From assembly GCF_036088315.1 (NCBI RefSeq), contig NZ_CP107996.1, forward strand, positions 1,426,001 through 1,490,000: a DNA stretch of 64,000 nt, written 5' to 3'. How positions within the stretch are numbered: position 1 is the stretch's first letter; each line of letters opens with the position of its first letter. This stretch comes from Streptomyces sp. NBC_00344 (GTDB taxonomy: Bacteria > Actinomycetota > Actinomycetes > Streptomycetales > Streptomycetaceae). The notes beneath the pieces are model-generated. The model worked only from the letters and a program-made list of their open reading frames with translations, did not search any database and was not told the origin of the DNA. The position numbers and the translations under genes were made by a program. Of the stretch, positions 1-8,988 are shown one piece after another.

Positions 1-109
1 TCATGAGGACGACGAGCAGCGCGGTGACGGTCCACGCTCGGCGCCTCGTTCCGCTCGGCGCCTTCGGGGGGCCGGCGGGCACAGCGGGTGCGACATCGGT
101 GTCGGTCAC
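1..109 (-). CDS. Probable MFS transporter, N-terminal fragment (runs off left edge)
   Basis: Only the first 36 codons are in the window. The reading frame gives a short charged leader followed by the start of a hydrophobic segment (WTVTALLVVLM), the usual beginning of a Streptomyces major facilitator permease. I chose the GTG at 107-109 because a GGAG lies five bases upstream. An ATG at 158-160, directly after the dioxygenase stop, is also in frame but has no good ribosome-binding site. It lies directly downstream of the TauD-type dioxygenase on the same strand, so the two are probably co-transcribed. The family assignment is an inference from so short a fragment. Confidence 0.5.
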   Translation of the reverse strand, partial: MTDTDVAPAVPAGPPKAPSGTRRRAWTVTALLVVLM

Positions 110-160
110 AAGGGCTCCGCGGAGACTGGGCAGGGTGGGGAGGAAGGGCCGGGAGGTCAT

Positions 161-1084
161 TCAGGAGAGCGGGACGCCGACGATCGCGATGCGCTCCATG
201 ACACGGCGCTGCGGGAAGTAGTCGTTGATCGCGTAGTGCTGGGTGGCGATGTTGTCCCAGATCGCGACCGAGCCCGGCTGCCAGCGAAAGCGCACCTGGT
301 ACTCGGGGATGCGCGCCTGGAGGACGAGCTCGTCGAGCAATTCACGGCTCTCCGGGTCCGACAGGCCGACGATCCGAGTGGTGAAGGGCTCGTTGACGTA
401 GAGAAGCTTGCGGCCGGTACGTGGGTGGCGGACGACCACGGGGTGCTCGACGGCCGGCAGGTTCTCGCGATGCGCGGCGAGCTGGGCCTCGGTCATCAGC
501 GAGCCCCAACTGGGCACCCAGTCGTGCACCGCGGTGAGGGCGTCGATGCGCTCCTTCATGGAGTCGGTGAGGTTGTCGTAGGCGGCCGCCATGTCCGCCC
601 ACATGGTGTCGCCGCCGGCGGACGGAACCTCGACAGCCCGCAGCACGGAGCCGAGGGCCGGCGCGGCCATGAACGAGTGGTCGCTGTGCCAGATGTTCTC
701 GGTGCCCATGGCCATGGCGTCCTTGGCCAGCCGGGAGACTCCGACCGTGTCTCCCTTGGGGAAGAACGGGTTTGCCTCCGGCTCGCCCCACAGCGCGGAG
801 AACGCAAGCTGGGACTGCGGGTCGAAGCCGTGCTGGCCGCGGAAGAAGAGCACCTTCCACTCCAGAAGGGCCTGCCTGATCTCCTCCGCGACGTCCTCGC
901 CGATCGGGAGCGAGAGGTCGACGCCCTCGATCTCGGCGCCGACGTGCGGGGTGAGCGGGCGGATGTCCACGAGCTGGTAGTCGGGCTGGGACGCGTCCGG
1001 CGCGATGCGGTCGAGCGTGCGCTTGCCGTAGTGCATCAGCGGCTTGTCGAGCGCGGGGGCGGGGGTGGTGACGGCGCTGTCCAT
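161..1084 (-). CDS. TauD/TfdA family Fe(II)/2-oxoglutarate dioxygenase
   Basis: This 307-residue protein has the length and motif order of the taurine/alpha-ketoglutarate dioxygenase family, cytosolic enzymes that hydroxylate small substrates using Fe(II), O2 and 2-oxoglutarate. The HxD iron ligands are seen in WHSDHSF (about residues 132-138), and the distal His followed by the 2-oxoglutarate-binding Arg in ATQHYAINDYFPQRRVMER near the C terminus. The substrate cannot be told from the sequence; taurine or another sulfonate is only a family precedent. The gene lies 116 bases downstream of a TetR regulator and immediately upstream of a probable MFS transporter, a layout suggesting a regulated uptake and degradation unit. 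Confidence 0.88.
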   Translation of the reverse strand: MDSAVTTPAPALDKPLMHYGKRTLDRIAPDASQPDYQLVDIRPLTPHVGAEIEGVDLSLPIGEDVAEEIRQALLEWKVLFFRGQHGFDPQSQLAFSALWGEPEANPFFPKGDTVGVSRLAKDAMAMGTENIWHSDHSFMAAPALGSVLRAVEVPSAGGDTMWADMAAAYDNLTDSMKERIDALTAVHDWVPSWGSLMTEAQLAAHRENLPAVEHPVVVRHPRTGRKLLYVNEPFTTRIVGLSDPESRELLDELVLQARIPEYQVRFRWQPGSVAIWDNIATQHYAINDYFPQRRVMERIAIVGVPLS

Positions 1085-1104
1085 GGGTCCTCCGAAACGG
1101 CTGG

Positions 1105-1131
1105 GAAAATCGTTACCGGAAGTATCGTTAT
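1105..1131 (-). promoter_or_regulatory. Repeated ATCGTTA motifs upstream of the dioxygenase gene
   Basis: The gap between the TetR gene and the dioxygenase contains two direct copies of ATCGTTA, at 1109-1115 and 1124-1130, 15 bases apart start to start. The spacing and AT-rich content stand out in this GC-rich gap and would suit an operator or a -10 region read on the minus strand. Binding by the neighbouring TetR protein is an inference. Confidence 0.3.
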
Positions 1132-1200
1132 CAGGGTGCGGCGAGGCAAGGGCTTGGCACCACGAGAAATGGGGCGCGGGAAAGCCGTGGATGCCAGGCG

Positions 1201-1803
1201 TCAGCCGGTCGGGCCCACAGCTCGGGCCACGAGCTCGACCAGCGTCTCCACGAAGCGGGCGTCGGGCATCTCCTGCTCGCCGATCAGCCGGAAGATCAGA
1301 GGAGCGGCCACCAGAGTGGCTGCGGCCCGGACATCGGTGTCCGGGTCCACGTCACCGCGGGCCATCCCCCGCTCGAGGATGCGCCTCGTCTCACTCGTGA
1401 TCCGCTCGGTGTACTCCGCGTACTGGCCCCGTGCCGCGCCTGTCTCGGCCGCCGCTCCGATCAGGCCCGCGATCAGCCGGTCCGACCCAGGCAGCCGATA
1501 CGCCTCCAGGCGAGCGGTGAGGACGAAGCGGAGCTCGGCGCGGAAGTCGCCCAGATCAGGCACCGACAGGACGCCGAGACGGCTCTCGGCAGCGGCGATG
1601 ATCAGCTCCTGCTTGGTGGGCCACCGCCGATACATGGCCGGTTTGCTCACCCCGGCGCGCGACGCGACGGCGTCCATCGTGACCGCCCCGATCCCCTGCT
1701 CGGTGACCAGGTCCACGACCGCGGTCAGGACGGCTCCTGTGACCCGCTCCTCGCGCGGGCGCCCCGGCCCTCGTACGGCCCCGTCCCGCTGCATACCCGC
1801 CAT
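1201..1803 (-). CDS. TetR/AcrR family transcriptional regulator
   Basis: The 200-residue product starts with a Gly/Pro/Arg leader and a clear TetR helix-turn-helix (about residues 20-66, including GIGAVTMDAVASRAGVS and YRRWPTKQELI). An all-helical ligand-binding and dimerisation region with a TetR_C-type alanine-rich end follows. Proteins of this family repress a nearby promoter until an effector binds. It sits upstream of, and in the same direction as, the TauD-type dioxygenase, so it probably controls that gene and the transporter beyond. The ligand is unknown. Confidence 0.9.
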   Translation of the reverse strand: MAGMQRDGAVRGPGRPREERVTGAVLTAVVDLVTEQGIGAVTMDAVASRAGVSKPAMYRRWPTKQELIIAAAESRLGVLSVPDLGDFRAELRFVLTARLEAYRLPGSDRLIAGLIGAAAETGAARGQYAEYTERITSETRRILERGMARGDVDPDTDVRAAATLVAAPLIFRLIGEQEMPDARFVETLVELVARAVGPTG

Positions 1804-2327
1804 GCCCAGAGCCTACGGTCTCCGCAGGACCGGCCGGAACGAGGCGAACTCGTCGTCCGGAGCCCCCTACGAGGGATACTGCCCGCCGATGCCTTGGTGG
1901 TCGACCTGGTGCGAGATCGCACGGCGGGCCGACCGGCGGTGCATTCCTCGTCCAGGCAGGGAAAGAGACGGCGATTGCGAAATCGACGCGGCGGGGCAGG
2001 GTCTGTCCCCGGTCCTGTGTCGCCATCCATGCGCGGTCGAGGTCGCTGATCTCGTCGTCGACCCAGAGGAGCGACTTCGGCTCAACGCCGACGACCAGGA
2101 CAGCCGTGGACTTGCAGGCCTCGGTCTCACCAATGTCCATAGCCCGGCGGACCATCGAAGCCAGCGTCATTTGAGCGTAGAACGTTCGCAAGACAGTCAC
2201 CCCGACGCCCTTCGACTACCCCTCACCCCAAAAAGCGCAGGCCCCCCGGATCGCCCCACCTGTTGCACCCACGAAAACAGGTTGACCCGACCCACCCGGA
2301 AACGGCAGGACCCAGAAAAACCGCAGG
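1804..2327. other. Gene-poor stretch between tetR and the island edge
   Basis: No intact gene was found. On the minus strand, about 1950-2140, one frame reads protein-like (KSLLWVDDEISDLDRAW). It loosely recalls the WIDD...W segment of small HAD-like Streptomyces proteins and could be a decayed gene end. It has no convincing start, stop or ribosome-binding site, so it is not called as a gene. Confidence 0.35.
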
Positions 2328-2392
2328 TCAGATGGCCTTTACCGCAGGCGCCAAGATCGCCACGCACTCCACGTGATGCGTCATCGGAAACA
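2328..2392 (-). pseudogene. Displaced 3' end of the RNA methyltransferase gene
   Basis: Read on the minus strand from the left repeat, this stretch gives THHVECVAIL followed by APAVKAI and a TGA stop. The intact methyltransferase at the other end of the island ends THHVECVAIL followed by EPVKKDD and its stop. The left piece is therefore what remains of the original chromosomal gene end after an element inserted and supplied a replacement end. It has no start of its own and is not expected to be translated. Confidence 0.85.
2356..2392. repeat. attL: left copy of 37-bp island direct repeat
   Basis: This 37-bp stretch, starting ATCGCCACGCACTCC and ending CATCGGAAACA, is identical to 38748-38784 and in the same orientation. 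The similarity continues imperfectly for a further 14 or so bases on the left. The repeat lies in the coding 3' end of the RNA methyltransferase gene, a typical tyrosine-recombinase attachment arrangement. The two copies bound all of the defence genes. Confidence 0.88.
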
Positions 2393-2711
2393 CGTGGCCT
2401 CGAGACGAACCAACAAAACCGCAGGTCAGCGCGAGTTTACCGGCTCGCCTATCAGTCATTGGACGCGTGGAGCGTCAGATGAGCGTCAGGGCGAAGCCTG
2501 TAGCAACGCGGGGGCTACGGCGAGGCGTGATCCCTGGTGGCGCATATGCAGGGGTCGGGGAGCTCGCGGCACTCGCACGGGAGCCGACGCGCATCGATGG
2601 TTGCACATCCAGCCATACCGTCCGCCTCGCCAGCGTGCCGTCGCAGTGAACCCGGAGTGCAACCCGACCGACCGTGGCCTACCGAGCCGACTCGCGTCAG
2701 CGCCGTCGATG
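2393..2711. other. Gene-poor left end of the island
   Basis: Nothing recognisable as a gene. A 15-base sequence, AAAACCGCAGGTCAG, occurs at 2317-2331 and again at 2415-2429, on either side of the left repeat, and may be a recombinase arm site or debris of an earlier insertion. An integrase gene would be expected at one end of the island, but none is readable here. Confidence 0.4.
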
Positions 2712-2890
2712 GTCGGCCCGCAGCTCGAAGTCGTCGTCGCTGTTGCAGGCCGTGCCACCGGGCGCAACGATCTCGTCGATGGCATCGAGCACGTCGGCCT
2801 ACAACGTGACGTCGGCGGCAGGCAGGAACGCCTCCAACTGCTCCATGGTCAGCAATCCGATGACAGCCGTTAGCCCAGCGGCCAGCGCGG
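2712..2890 (-). pseudogene. Remnant of an aldo/keto reductase C terminus
   Basis: On the minus strand one frame reads GLTAVIGLLTMEQLEAFLP, then AADVTL, a TAG stop, and in the same frame ADVLDAIDEIVAPGG. This matches the usual C-terminal pattern of aldo/keto reductases, in which a final NADPH-pocket helix is followed by a 'D.L..(I/F)D.IV.PG' ending. The in-frame stop and the lack of the barrel domain upstream show that it is a decayed fragment. Assignment rests on this short pattern only. Confidence 0.45.
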
Positions 2891-3048
2891 CTCTTGGCCG
2901 ATATTGCCGCCCTGCCCGTCGCATGGTCACTGGCTCGCCCGCATGGTCGACGGCAGTGCATGCAGCTGGGAGTTGCGGGGCTTGCCGCCATGGCATCCGT
3001 GGAGAATTCGATCACGGGGTGGCTCACGCGAGGTGACAAGGCGGGGCG

Positions 3049-4108
3049 CTATCGGCCGGCTGACCCGTGTTCCTGCGGCGACGGCCGAGTGGTCGGCGCG
3101 GTGGGGGCGGGGGTAGCCGACGAGGAGCGCTCAGGGCCCAGGTCTTCGTCCGTCGTCTCAGTTAGCCTGTTGTCATTTATCGAACTGCTGACGAGTAGGT
3201 CTCTGGCTCGGTGCAGAGCCTCGCGGAGCGGCGGGCAGATCAGGGCAACGCTTGCCAGACCTGCGGCCGCCAGGAGATCCGAAACGGCACCCCCGCCCGG
3301 GAAGAGGGCCGCCCCGGTGAGAAGCCCCACCGCCAACGCCATCCTGCCCGCCCCCGCAAGAAGGCGGTTCCTGAGCGGCTCGACGACGCTCACAGCGTCT
3401 GGCTCCGGCACTTCCGCCAGGATTGCGACATCGGCAATCAGCAGACCGTCGCGCTGTGTACGCGGACGGCAGCTGCGGCGTAGTGCGTCGGAAACGAGCC
3501 AAGACAAGTCACGAACCGCGATATCACGCTCCGCCCCCTCGCAGAACAGGTAACGCTGGTTGCCGTCGCCGAGTTTGGCGATCAGATGCTCCGTGCTCGC
3601 CCCCACTCGCTCTCGGGCGGCAGGCGGCATCGTACGAGCTGTGTACCGTGCCTGGGTGCGCAGGGAGTTGCAGAGCCGCCCGAACATCCATGAGCGTGAT
3701 GGAGACGGCACCGAAACCGGCGATGACGGCGAACATCCAGAAAGGCGTGACTGCGGTCCGGGCGAGCGATGTCGCCCACCAGAAGGCCAGCACCACGACC
3801 AGCACGGGTACCGCCTGGAGGAACACGGAGACGCATCGCCCGATGGAGATGCGGTGCCACCGGTCAACGAGTTCCTCGCGGTCCGGTCGCGCTTCGGGCG
3901 GGATCTCTCTGCGCTCCAACTGGGCCAGCAGCACCTCGACGCGCTTTTCGCAGACGCTGCGCCGCATGCGTCGCACACCGGGCATCCGGTACACCACGCC
4001 ACCGAGCACACGAGTGCGCGTCCGCCACAGCAAAGAGATCCATACGGCCTCGAAGAACGTCCACCAGCCCCAGAAGAACGAGAGGTTCACGAATTCTGTC
4101 CGCGTCAT
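3049..4108 (-). pseudogene. Frameshifted membrane-protein gene of unknown family
   Basis: Two overlapping minus-strand frames make one protein-like product. The first, from the ATG at 4106-4108, has an N-terminal hydrophobic patch, a basic and acidic helical part (KRVEVLLAQLERREIPPEAR) and two further hydrophobic segments ending near ITLMDVRAALQL. Sense then passes, around 3655-3690, into the next frame (NSLRTQARYTARTMPPAARE), which continues through AKLGDGNQRYLFCEG and two more hydrophobic stretches to the stop at 3049. Joined, it would be about 350 residues with roughly four to five membrane segments. A single indel or a sequencing error would explain the break. I do not recognise the family. 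It is the first gene-sized feature inside the island. Confidence 0.5.
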
Positions 4109-4703
4109 GATGAGCAGAGTGGCAGACGACTATGACACTGATGCGAAGTCATCTTCCGGCGGGTTGGCTCAGGAACTGATGGGGACCTGTTGAGCACGGC
4201 CCCATTGATGCCCACTCCCCTCGTTTCCAGTGCCCTGAACCAGACCGCCGGCCGCCTAGATTCTCACCACTCACCCGCAACCGTACGGCGTATTCCACGT
4301 CGCCTCGCAGCGATGCCGTATTTCTTGGGTGCAGCTGACCCGGCCCCGCATCACCAGCCATGATCTACGGGGAGGAGACCGTCGCGGCAAAAGGGAAGGG
4401 GGTCAGAACACCTGCCGAAACCAGCCGGGCGCAGTCAAGCTTTCGAGACCTTTGTCGTCGGAGCCTCGCCGCCGCACACACAACGGCAGCGGTTTGGCAG
4501 GCTTGATGACGCTGGCGGCTCGTGGGGCGATTCGTACCGCCGCTGCGAGACGGTATGGAACCGCACTCAGAATGGATAACGTGGCGGCGTCGCCGTGGTC
4601 ACATACTTCCCTGTGACACCTGCCGTGGCGTTGACACTCTCGCGCCCGTCCCGGCCGGTCGTCGCGGAGGCTCCATCCTCGCGTCCGAATGGAAAGGCAG
4701 CTC
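4109..4703. other. Intergenic region upstream of the kinase gene
   Basis: About 600 bases without a convincing gene in any frame. It separates the divergently oriented frameshifted membrane gene from the kinase-drmD-like-drmMI-like unit and should hold the promoter of that unit. No clear promoter, operator or repeat could be picked out by eye. Confidence 0.4.
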
Positions 4704-5972
4704 GTGCACATCGCACCTCTCAGCCCACACGACCCCACCGAGCTGGGCGGCTACGAGCTGCTCGGTCGTATCGGGCAAGGCGGGATGGGGCAGGTGTACC
4801 TGGGAGAGTCCCCGGGCGGCGAGCCCGCCGCAGTCAAGGTGATCAAGCCGTCCGTCGTAGATTCCGAGACGCGGCAGCGCTTCGCCCAGGAAGTGGAGAT
4901 CCTCAAGACCATCTGGGGCGCCCGGATCGCCGCGCTCCTGGACGCCGATCCGGAAGCGGACCGACCGTGGCTGGCCACCGAGTACATCGAGGGGCTCGAC
5001 CTGAGCCGACACGTGGCGAGCCACGGACCGCTCCCCTCCTTGCTCACGGCGTCGCTCGGGGCAACTCTTGCCGAGGCACTCGCGACCGTGCACAAGCAGG
5101 GTCTGCTGCACCGCGACCTCAAGCCCGCGAACGTACTGCTCGGTCCCAATGGTCCGAAGATCATCGACTTCGGCCTCGCGGTCTTCGCCGAATCGAGCGT
5201 GTCCCTCACCGCACCCAACACCGTCGTCGGCACCCCGTCCTGCATGCCGCCGGAACAGGCCAACGGTGAGAAGCCGCTGACGCCGGCCGTCGACGTGTAT
5301 GCCCTCGGCGCCGTGCTTCTGTTCGCCGCCTCCGGCCACCTCCCCTACCAGGCGGGCAACATCCATGTCCTGTTCCACCAGGTCACCGACCCGGCGAAAG
5401 CTCCCGACCTGTCGGGTGTACCGGACGAGCTCGTGCCCCTGCTGACGGCCATGCTGGCGCACCAGGCCCAGGACCGACCCGCACTCGACGACGTGGTGCA
5501 ACAGAGCCGCGCCCTGATCGAGGCGCAGGGCTTCAAGGTCGCCCAGGCGCGACGTCGGCTGACGAGCCACACTGCCGCACCCACACAGCTGATGGACAGC
5601 CTGCTTCCTACGATCAAGGCACCGACCGTCCCCGTCTCCCCTTCCGCGCTCACCGCCGCAACGGCCTCTGCCGCACCCACGACGGCCGATCCTGGTACCG
5701 CGACGACTCGTGTGCTGCCGTCCACCGGCCCAGAGCAGACGCCCACACTCGTCAACCGTCCCGAGTCGCAGCCCGCGACCCCTGGCGCCACAGGTCAGGC
5801 CCAGACCCCTCCCACGGCGTCGGCCGCGGACACGGGCCGAGCGGCGCCGACCACCCGCCCGGAACCTGGCCCCACGACCAAGGGTCGCGCCGGGCGACCC
5901 CGCCACTCAGCCCAGGCCCGGATCACCGCCCAGCGGCTCCGCGAGGTCTATGCGGCATCCGCGGCCTTCTGA
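4704..5972 (+). CDS. Serine/threonine protein kinase, defence-associated
   Basis: A Hanks-type kinase of about 422 residues. From the chosen start the ATP loop GQGGMGQVY lies near residue 25, the catalytic Lys in AVKVI near 45, the catalytic loop HRDLKPANVLL near 136-147 and the metal-binding DFGL near 155. PPEQ and DVYALGAVLLF follow as usual. After about residue 270 there is a Pro/Thr/Ala-rich linker and a basic C-terminal tail. No membrane segment is seen, so it should be cytosolic. I preferred the GTG at 4704 because GAAAGG sits seven bases upstream; an ATG at 4689 is also in frame. The next gene, a DrmD-like helicase, begins 66 bases downstream in the same direction. Kinases are found in several phage-defence systems (PglW of Pgl/BREX, Stk2), so a sensing or regulatory role here is plausible but inferred. 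Confidence 0.85.
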   Translation: MHIAPLSPHDPTELGGYELLGRIGQGGMGQVYLGESPGGEPAAVKVIKPSVVDSETRQRFAQEVEILKTIWGARIAALLDADPEADRPWLATEYIEGLDLSRHVASHGPLPSLLTASLGATLAEALATVHKQGLLHRDLKPANVLLGPNGPKIIDFGLAVFAESSVSLTAPNTVVGTPSCMPPEQANGEKPLTPAVDVYALGAVLLFAASGHLPYQAGNIHVLFHQVTDPAKAPDLSGVPDELVPLLTAMLAHQAQDRPALDDVVQQSRALIEAQGFKVAQARRRLTSHTAAPTQLMDSLLPTIKAPTVPVSPSALTAATASAAPTTADPGTATTRVLPSTGPEQTPTLVNRPESQPATPGATGQAQTPPTASAADTGRAAPTTRPEPGPTTKGRAGRPRHSAQARITAQRLREVYAASAAF

Positions 5973-6038
5973 CGGGCACGGACCCGCGATACTGGAGGAC
6001 CTGCCCCATCCGCCACGAAACGCCACAGGAGGCCACGG

Positions 6039-8975
6039 GTGACCGTCGTCCAGTCCAGCTCCGAGCAGCACGGCGACGTTTCGGACAAGTTGGGACATGA
6101 GCAGTTCCCTGCGGGTGCTCAGGTTCTCGTACGTGACGAGGTGTGGCTGGTCAAGAGCTGCGTGCAGACCAAGGACGACGGGGCCCGCGTCGAGGTGGTC
6201 GGCGCGTCCGACTTCGTCCGCGACCAGGAAGCCGTCTTTTTCACTCGGCTGGACGCCATCGAGTTGATCGACCCCCGGGAGACCCGGCTGATCGCGGACG
6301 ACTCCCCGAACTACCGCCGCTCCCGTCTCTTCCTGGAGGCCGTCCTGCGCCGTACGGCGCTGCCGCAGTCGGAACGTCGGCTCGCCCTCGCGGACTCGTT
6401 CCTCATGGATGCGCTCCCCTATCAGCGCCGACCCGCCGAACTCGCCCTCTCCGGCGCGAATCTCCGCCCCCGCCTCCTCATCGCGGACGTGGTGGGCCTG
6501 GGTAAGACCCTGGAGATCGGCCTCACGCTCGCCGAGCTGATCCGCCGTGGCCGCGGTGAGCGAATCCTTGTCGTCACCCCGCAGCACGTACTGGAGCAGT
6601 TCCAGCACGAGATGTGGACTAGGTTTTCGATTCCGCTGGTGCGGCTGGACTCGGTGGGCATCGAGCGGATCCAGCGAGAGATCCCGGCCGGGCGCAATCC
6701 GTTCACCTTCTTCAAGCGCGTGATCGTCTCCATCGACACCCTGAAGAACACCGACCAGTACCGGCACCACCTGGAGCAGATCCGCTGGGACGCGGTCGTC
6801 ATCGACGAGTCGCACAACCTCATCAACCGAGGCTCGCTCCGCAATCAACTCGCCCAGACCCTGGCCCCGCGCACCGACGCCCTAATCCTCGCCTCCGCCA
6901 CTCCGCACAACGGCGACGCCAGGTCGTTCGCCGAGCTCATCAGTCTGCTGGACCCGGCAGCGATCCGCGACCCGGAGAACTACCGGGCCGAGGACATCGA
7001 GCACCTCTTCATCCGGCGTACGAAGGTCAGCACCGAGGTCCGCGAGCAGATGAAGGGCCAGTGGGCCGACCGCGGCCCGTCCGAAGCGGTGCACTGCCCG
7101 GCCACCCCCGCCGAAGAGAAGATCTTCGAGGAGCTGGCCGCAGTCTGGCTGCCGTATGACGGCGGCAGCTCCGTGAGCTCGGTCCCGCTCTTCCCGTACA
7201 CGCTCCTGAAGTCGTTCCTGTCCTCACACTCGGCGTTCAAGGCCACGGTCGCCGCACGGGTCAAGACGCTGGAGAAGAAGGACGACCCGCGGGGCACCGC
7301 GGCCGAGCTGTCCGCCCTTCACCGCCTCGCGGAACTGGCTGCGGACATGAGCGAGGCGGATTCCGCGAAGTTCGGCGCACTGGTGCGGCAGCTGAAGGCC
7401 ATCGGTGTCGGCCCCTCCTCCGATACCCGCGTCGTCATCTTCTCCGAACGCGTCCAGACCCTGGAATGGCTCGGCACCGTCCTGCCCGCCGCCCTCGGCT
7501 TCCGGGGGCGTACAGCGCAGGGCTGCACCCAGGTAATGCACGGCGGCCTCTCCGACGAACAGCAGATGGACGTCGTGGAGAAGTTCGGGCTCGCCGGCGC
7601 TCCGGTACGCATCCTTCTGACCGGCGATGTGGCCTCGGAGGGCGTCAACCTGCACCGCCAGTGCCACCAGCTCGTCCACTACGACGTCCCCTGGTCGCTA
7701 ATCCGCATCGAGCAGCGCAACGGCCGCATCGACCGCTACGGGCAGGCCCATCAGCCGCAGTTCCGGGCGCTGATCCTCACCAGCGAGGTCGAAGGCGCCA
7801 AGGACGACACGCTCGTCTCCGAGCGCCTGCTGGAGCGCGAGGACCAGGCATACCGCGCGCTCGGCACCGCCGAGGCCGTCAGCGGGCTCTACCGGGCGGA
7901 GGTCGAGGAGAAGTCACTGATTCAGGACCTGCTGCGCGGCAAGAGCGTGGACGAGTCCCTGGACGCCCGGCAGTCCGGAGCCGACGCGGATGCGACAGGG
8001 ATGGACGACTTCCTCGCGGACTTCTTCGGCTCGGTCGGAGAGCATCCGGCGGAAGACGCCGACGATGCCACGACAGGCGTCTCGGAAGCGCCCGCGAGCG
8101 GCGCCGGCCCAAGCCGCGCCGTACTCCCCCGCCTCTTCGAGTCCACCGCCCACTTCCTGGACGAGGCGCTACGAGAGGTGTACCCCGACGCCCGCGAGCG
8201 GCTGGACCTCGACCGCGACGACCAGTCGGGGCTACTGTCCTTCCGCCCTCCCGCCGACCTGCTCCACCGGCTCAAGGCGCTTCCCGTGGACTACCTGCGT
8301 GAGCAGGGCCTGCGCGAACGCCTGCTCGTCACCTTCAACCGGCGGCTCGCCCAGCACTCGCTCCAGAGGGCCCGCGAGGCGGACTCCACGTCGAGCTGGC
8401 CGGAGATCTCGCTACTCACCGACCTTCACCCGGTGGTCGAGTGGCTGACCGACAAGGTCCTCGTCAGGCTCGGCCGCCAGGAGGCCCCGATGATCACCGC
8501 CGGTGTCACGGAGCCCACGTTCCTCGTGCAGGGCGTGTACTCGAACAGCCTCGGCCGACCCACCGTCGTGAAGTGGATGGGCGTGACCAGGCGTGGGGCC
8601 GTGGACGCGGACATGGTGTCCCTGCTGCGCCGCTCAGGAGTCGGCTCCACCATGGCGAACAAGCTCCGCTACCGCGACCCCGCCCCGCTGAGCGCCGCCA
8701 TTCCGGACGTACTGACCGCGGCCGAATCCTTCATGGAGGAGCATCGCGACGCCTGGGACCTGCCGCTGCGCGAGTCGATCGCACAGCACAAGGAACGCCT
8801 CGGCGAGTGGGAGCAGCCCACGCTCTCCGGCGAGCACACCAGGAAGCGCCTGGTCGATCTCGCCGACGACCTGCTGACCACCGGACAGCGCCCGATGCTG
8901 CGGGTGCTCGCGGTCCTGCTCCCCGACCCCGACGCCCCGGCCGCGTCCCTGTCCGCCGCGCCCGCCGCCCTGTGA
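6039..8975 (+). CDS. drmD: SNF2-type helicase, DrmD-like (DISARM class 1)
   Basis: A 978-residue superfamily 2 ATPase. Walker A is DVVGLGKTLEIG (about 149-160), motif II is VVIDESHNLI (about 250-259), and the C-terminal helicase lobe ends with QRNGRIDRYGQAHQP (about 558-572). The last 400 residues form an uncharacterised, largely helical region. Length, domain order and the directly following N6-adenine methyltransferase match DrmD of class 1 DISARM; RapA/HepA proteins share the motor but not this context. The start is GTG with AGGAGG just upstream, and the stop is 13 bases before the next gene. In DISARM such a helicase acts with the methylase and DrmA-DrmB-DrmC to block incoming phage DNA. 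No separate drmA, drmB or drmC lies next to it here, so the system name remains a family inference. Confidence 0.75.
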   Translation: MTVVQSSSEQHGDVSDKLGHEQFPAGAQVLVRDEVWLVKSCVQTKDDGARVEVVGASDFVRDQEAVFFTRLDAIELIDPRETRLIADDSPNYRRSRLFLEAVLRRTALPQSERRLALADSFLMDALPYQRRPAELALSGANLRPRLLIADVVGLGKTLEIGLTLAELIRRGRGERILVVTPQHVLEQFQHEMWTRFSIPLVRLDSVGIERIQREIPAGRNPFTFFKRVIVSIDTLKNTDQYRHHLEQIRWDAVVIDESHNLINRGSLRNQLAQTLAPRTDALILASATPHNGDARSFAELISLLDPAAIRDPENYRAEDIEHLFIRRTKVSTEVREQMKGQWADRGPSEAVHCPATPAEEKIFEELAAVWLPYDGGSSVSSVPLFPYTLLKSFLSSHSAFKATVAARVKTLEKKDDPRGTAAELSALHRLAELAADMSEADSAKFGALVRQLKAIGVGPSSDTRVVIFSERVQTLEWLGTVLPAALGFRGRTAQGCTQVMHGGLSDEQQMDVVEKFGLAGAPVRILLTGDVASEGVNLHRQCHQLVHYDVPWSLIRIEQRNGRIDRYGQAHQPQFRALILTSEVEGAKDDTLVSERLLEREDQAYRALGTAEAVSGLYRAEVEEKSLIQDLLRGKSVDESLDARQSGADADATGMDDFLADFFGSVGEHPAEDADDATTGVSEAPASGAGPSRAVLPRLFESTAHFLDEALREVYPDARERLDLDRDDQSGLLSFRPPADLLHRLKALPVDYLREQGLRERLLVTFNRRLAQHSLQRAREADSTSSWPEISLLTDLHPVVEWLTDKVLVRLGRQEAPMITAGVTEPTFLVQGVYSNSLGRPTVVKWMGVTRRGAVDADMVSLLRRSGVGSTMANKLRYRDPAPLSAAIPDVLTAAESFMEEHRDAWDLPLRESIAQHKERLGEWEQPTLSGEHTRKRLVDLADDLLTTGQRPMLRVLAVLLPDPDAPAASLSAAPAAL

Positions 8976-8988
8976 GAAGAGCCCTGTC

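Noticed and set aside
236..2482. A 748-codon open frame on the plus strand
   Set aside because: It covers the dioxygenase and TetR genes in antisense; its His/Arg/Gly-rich translation is typical of the opposite strand of high-GC genes.
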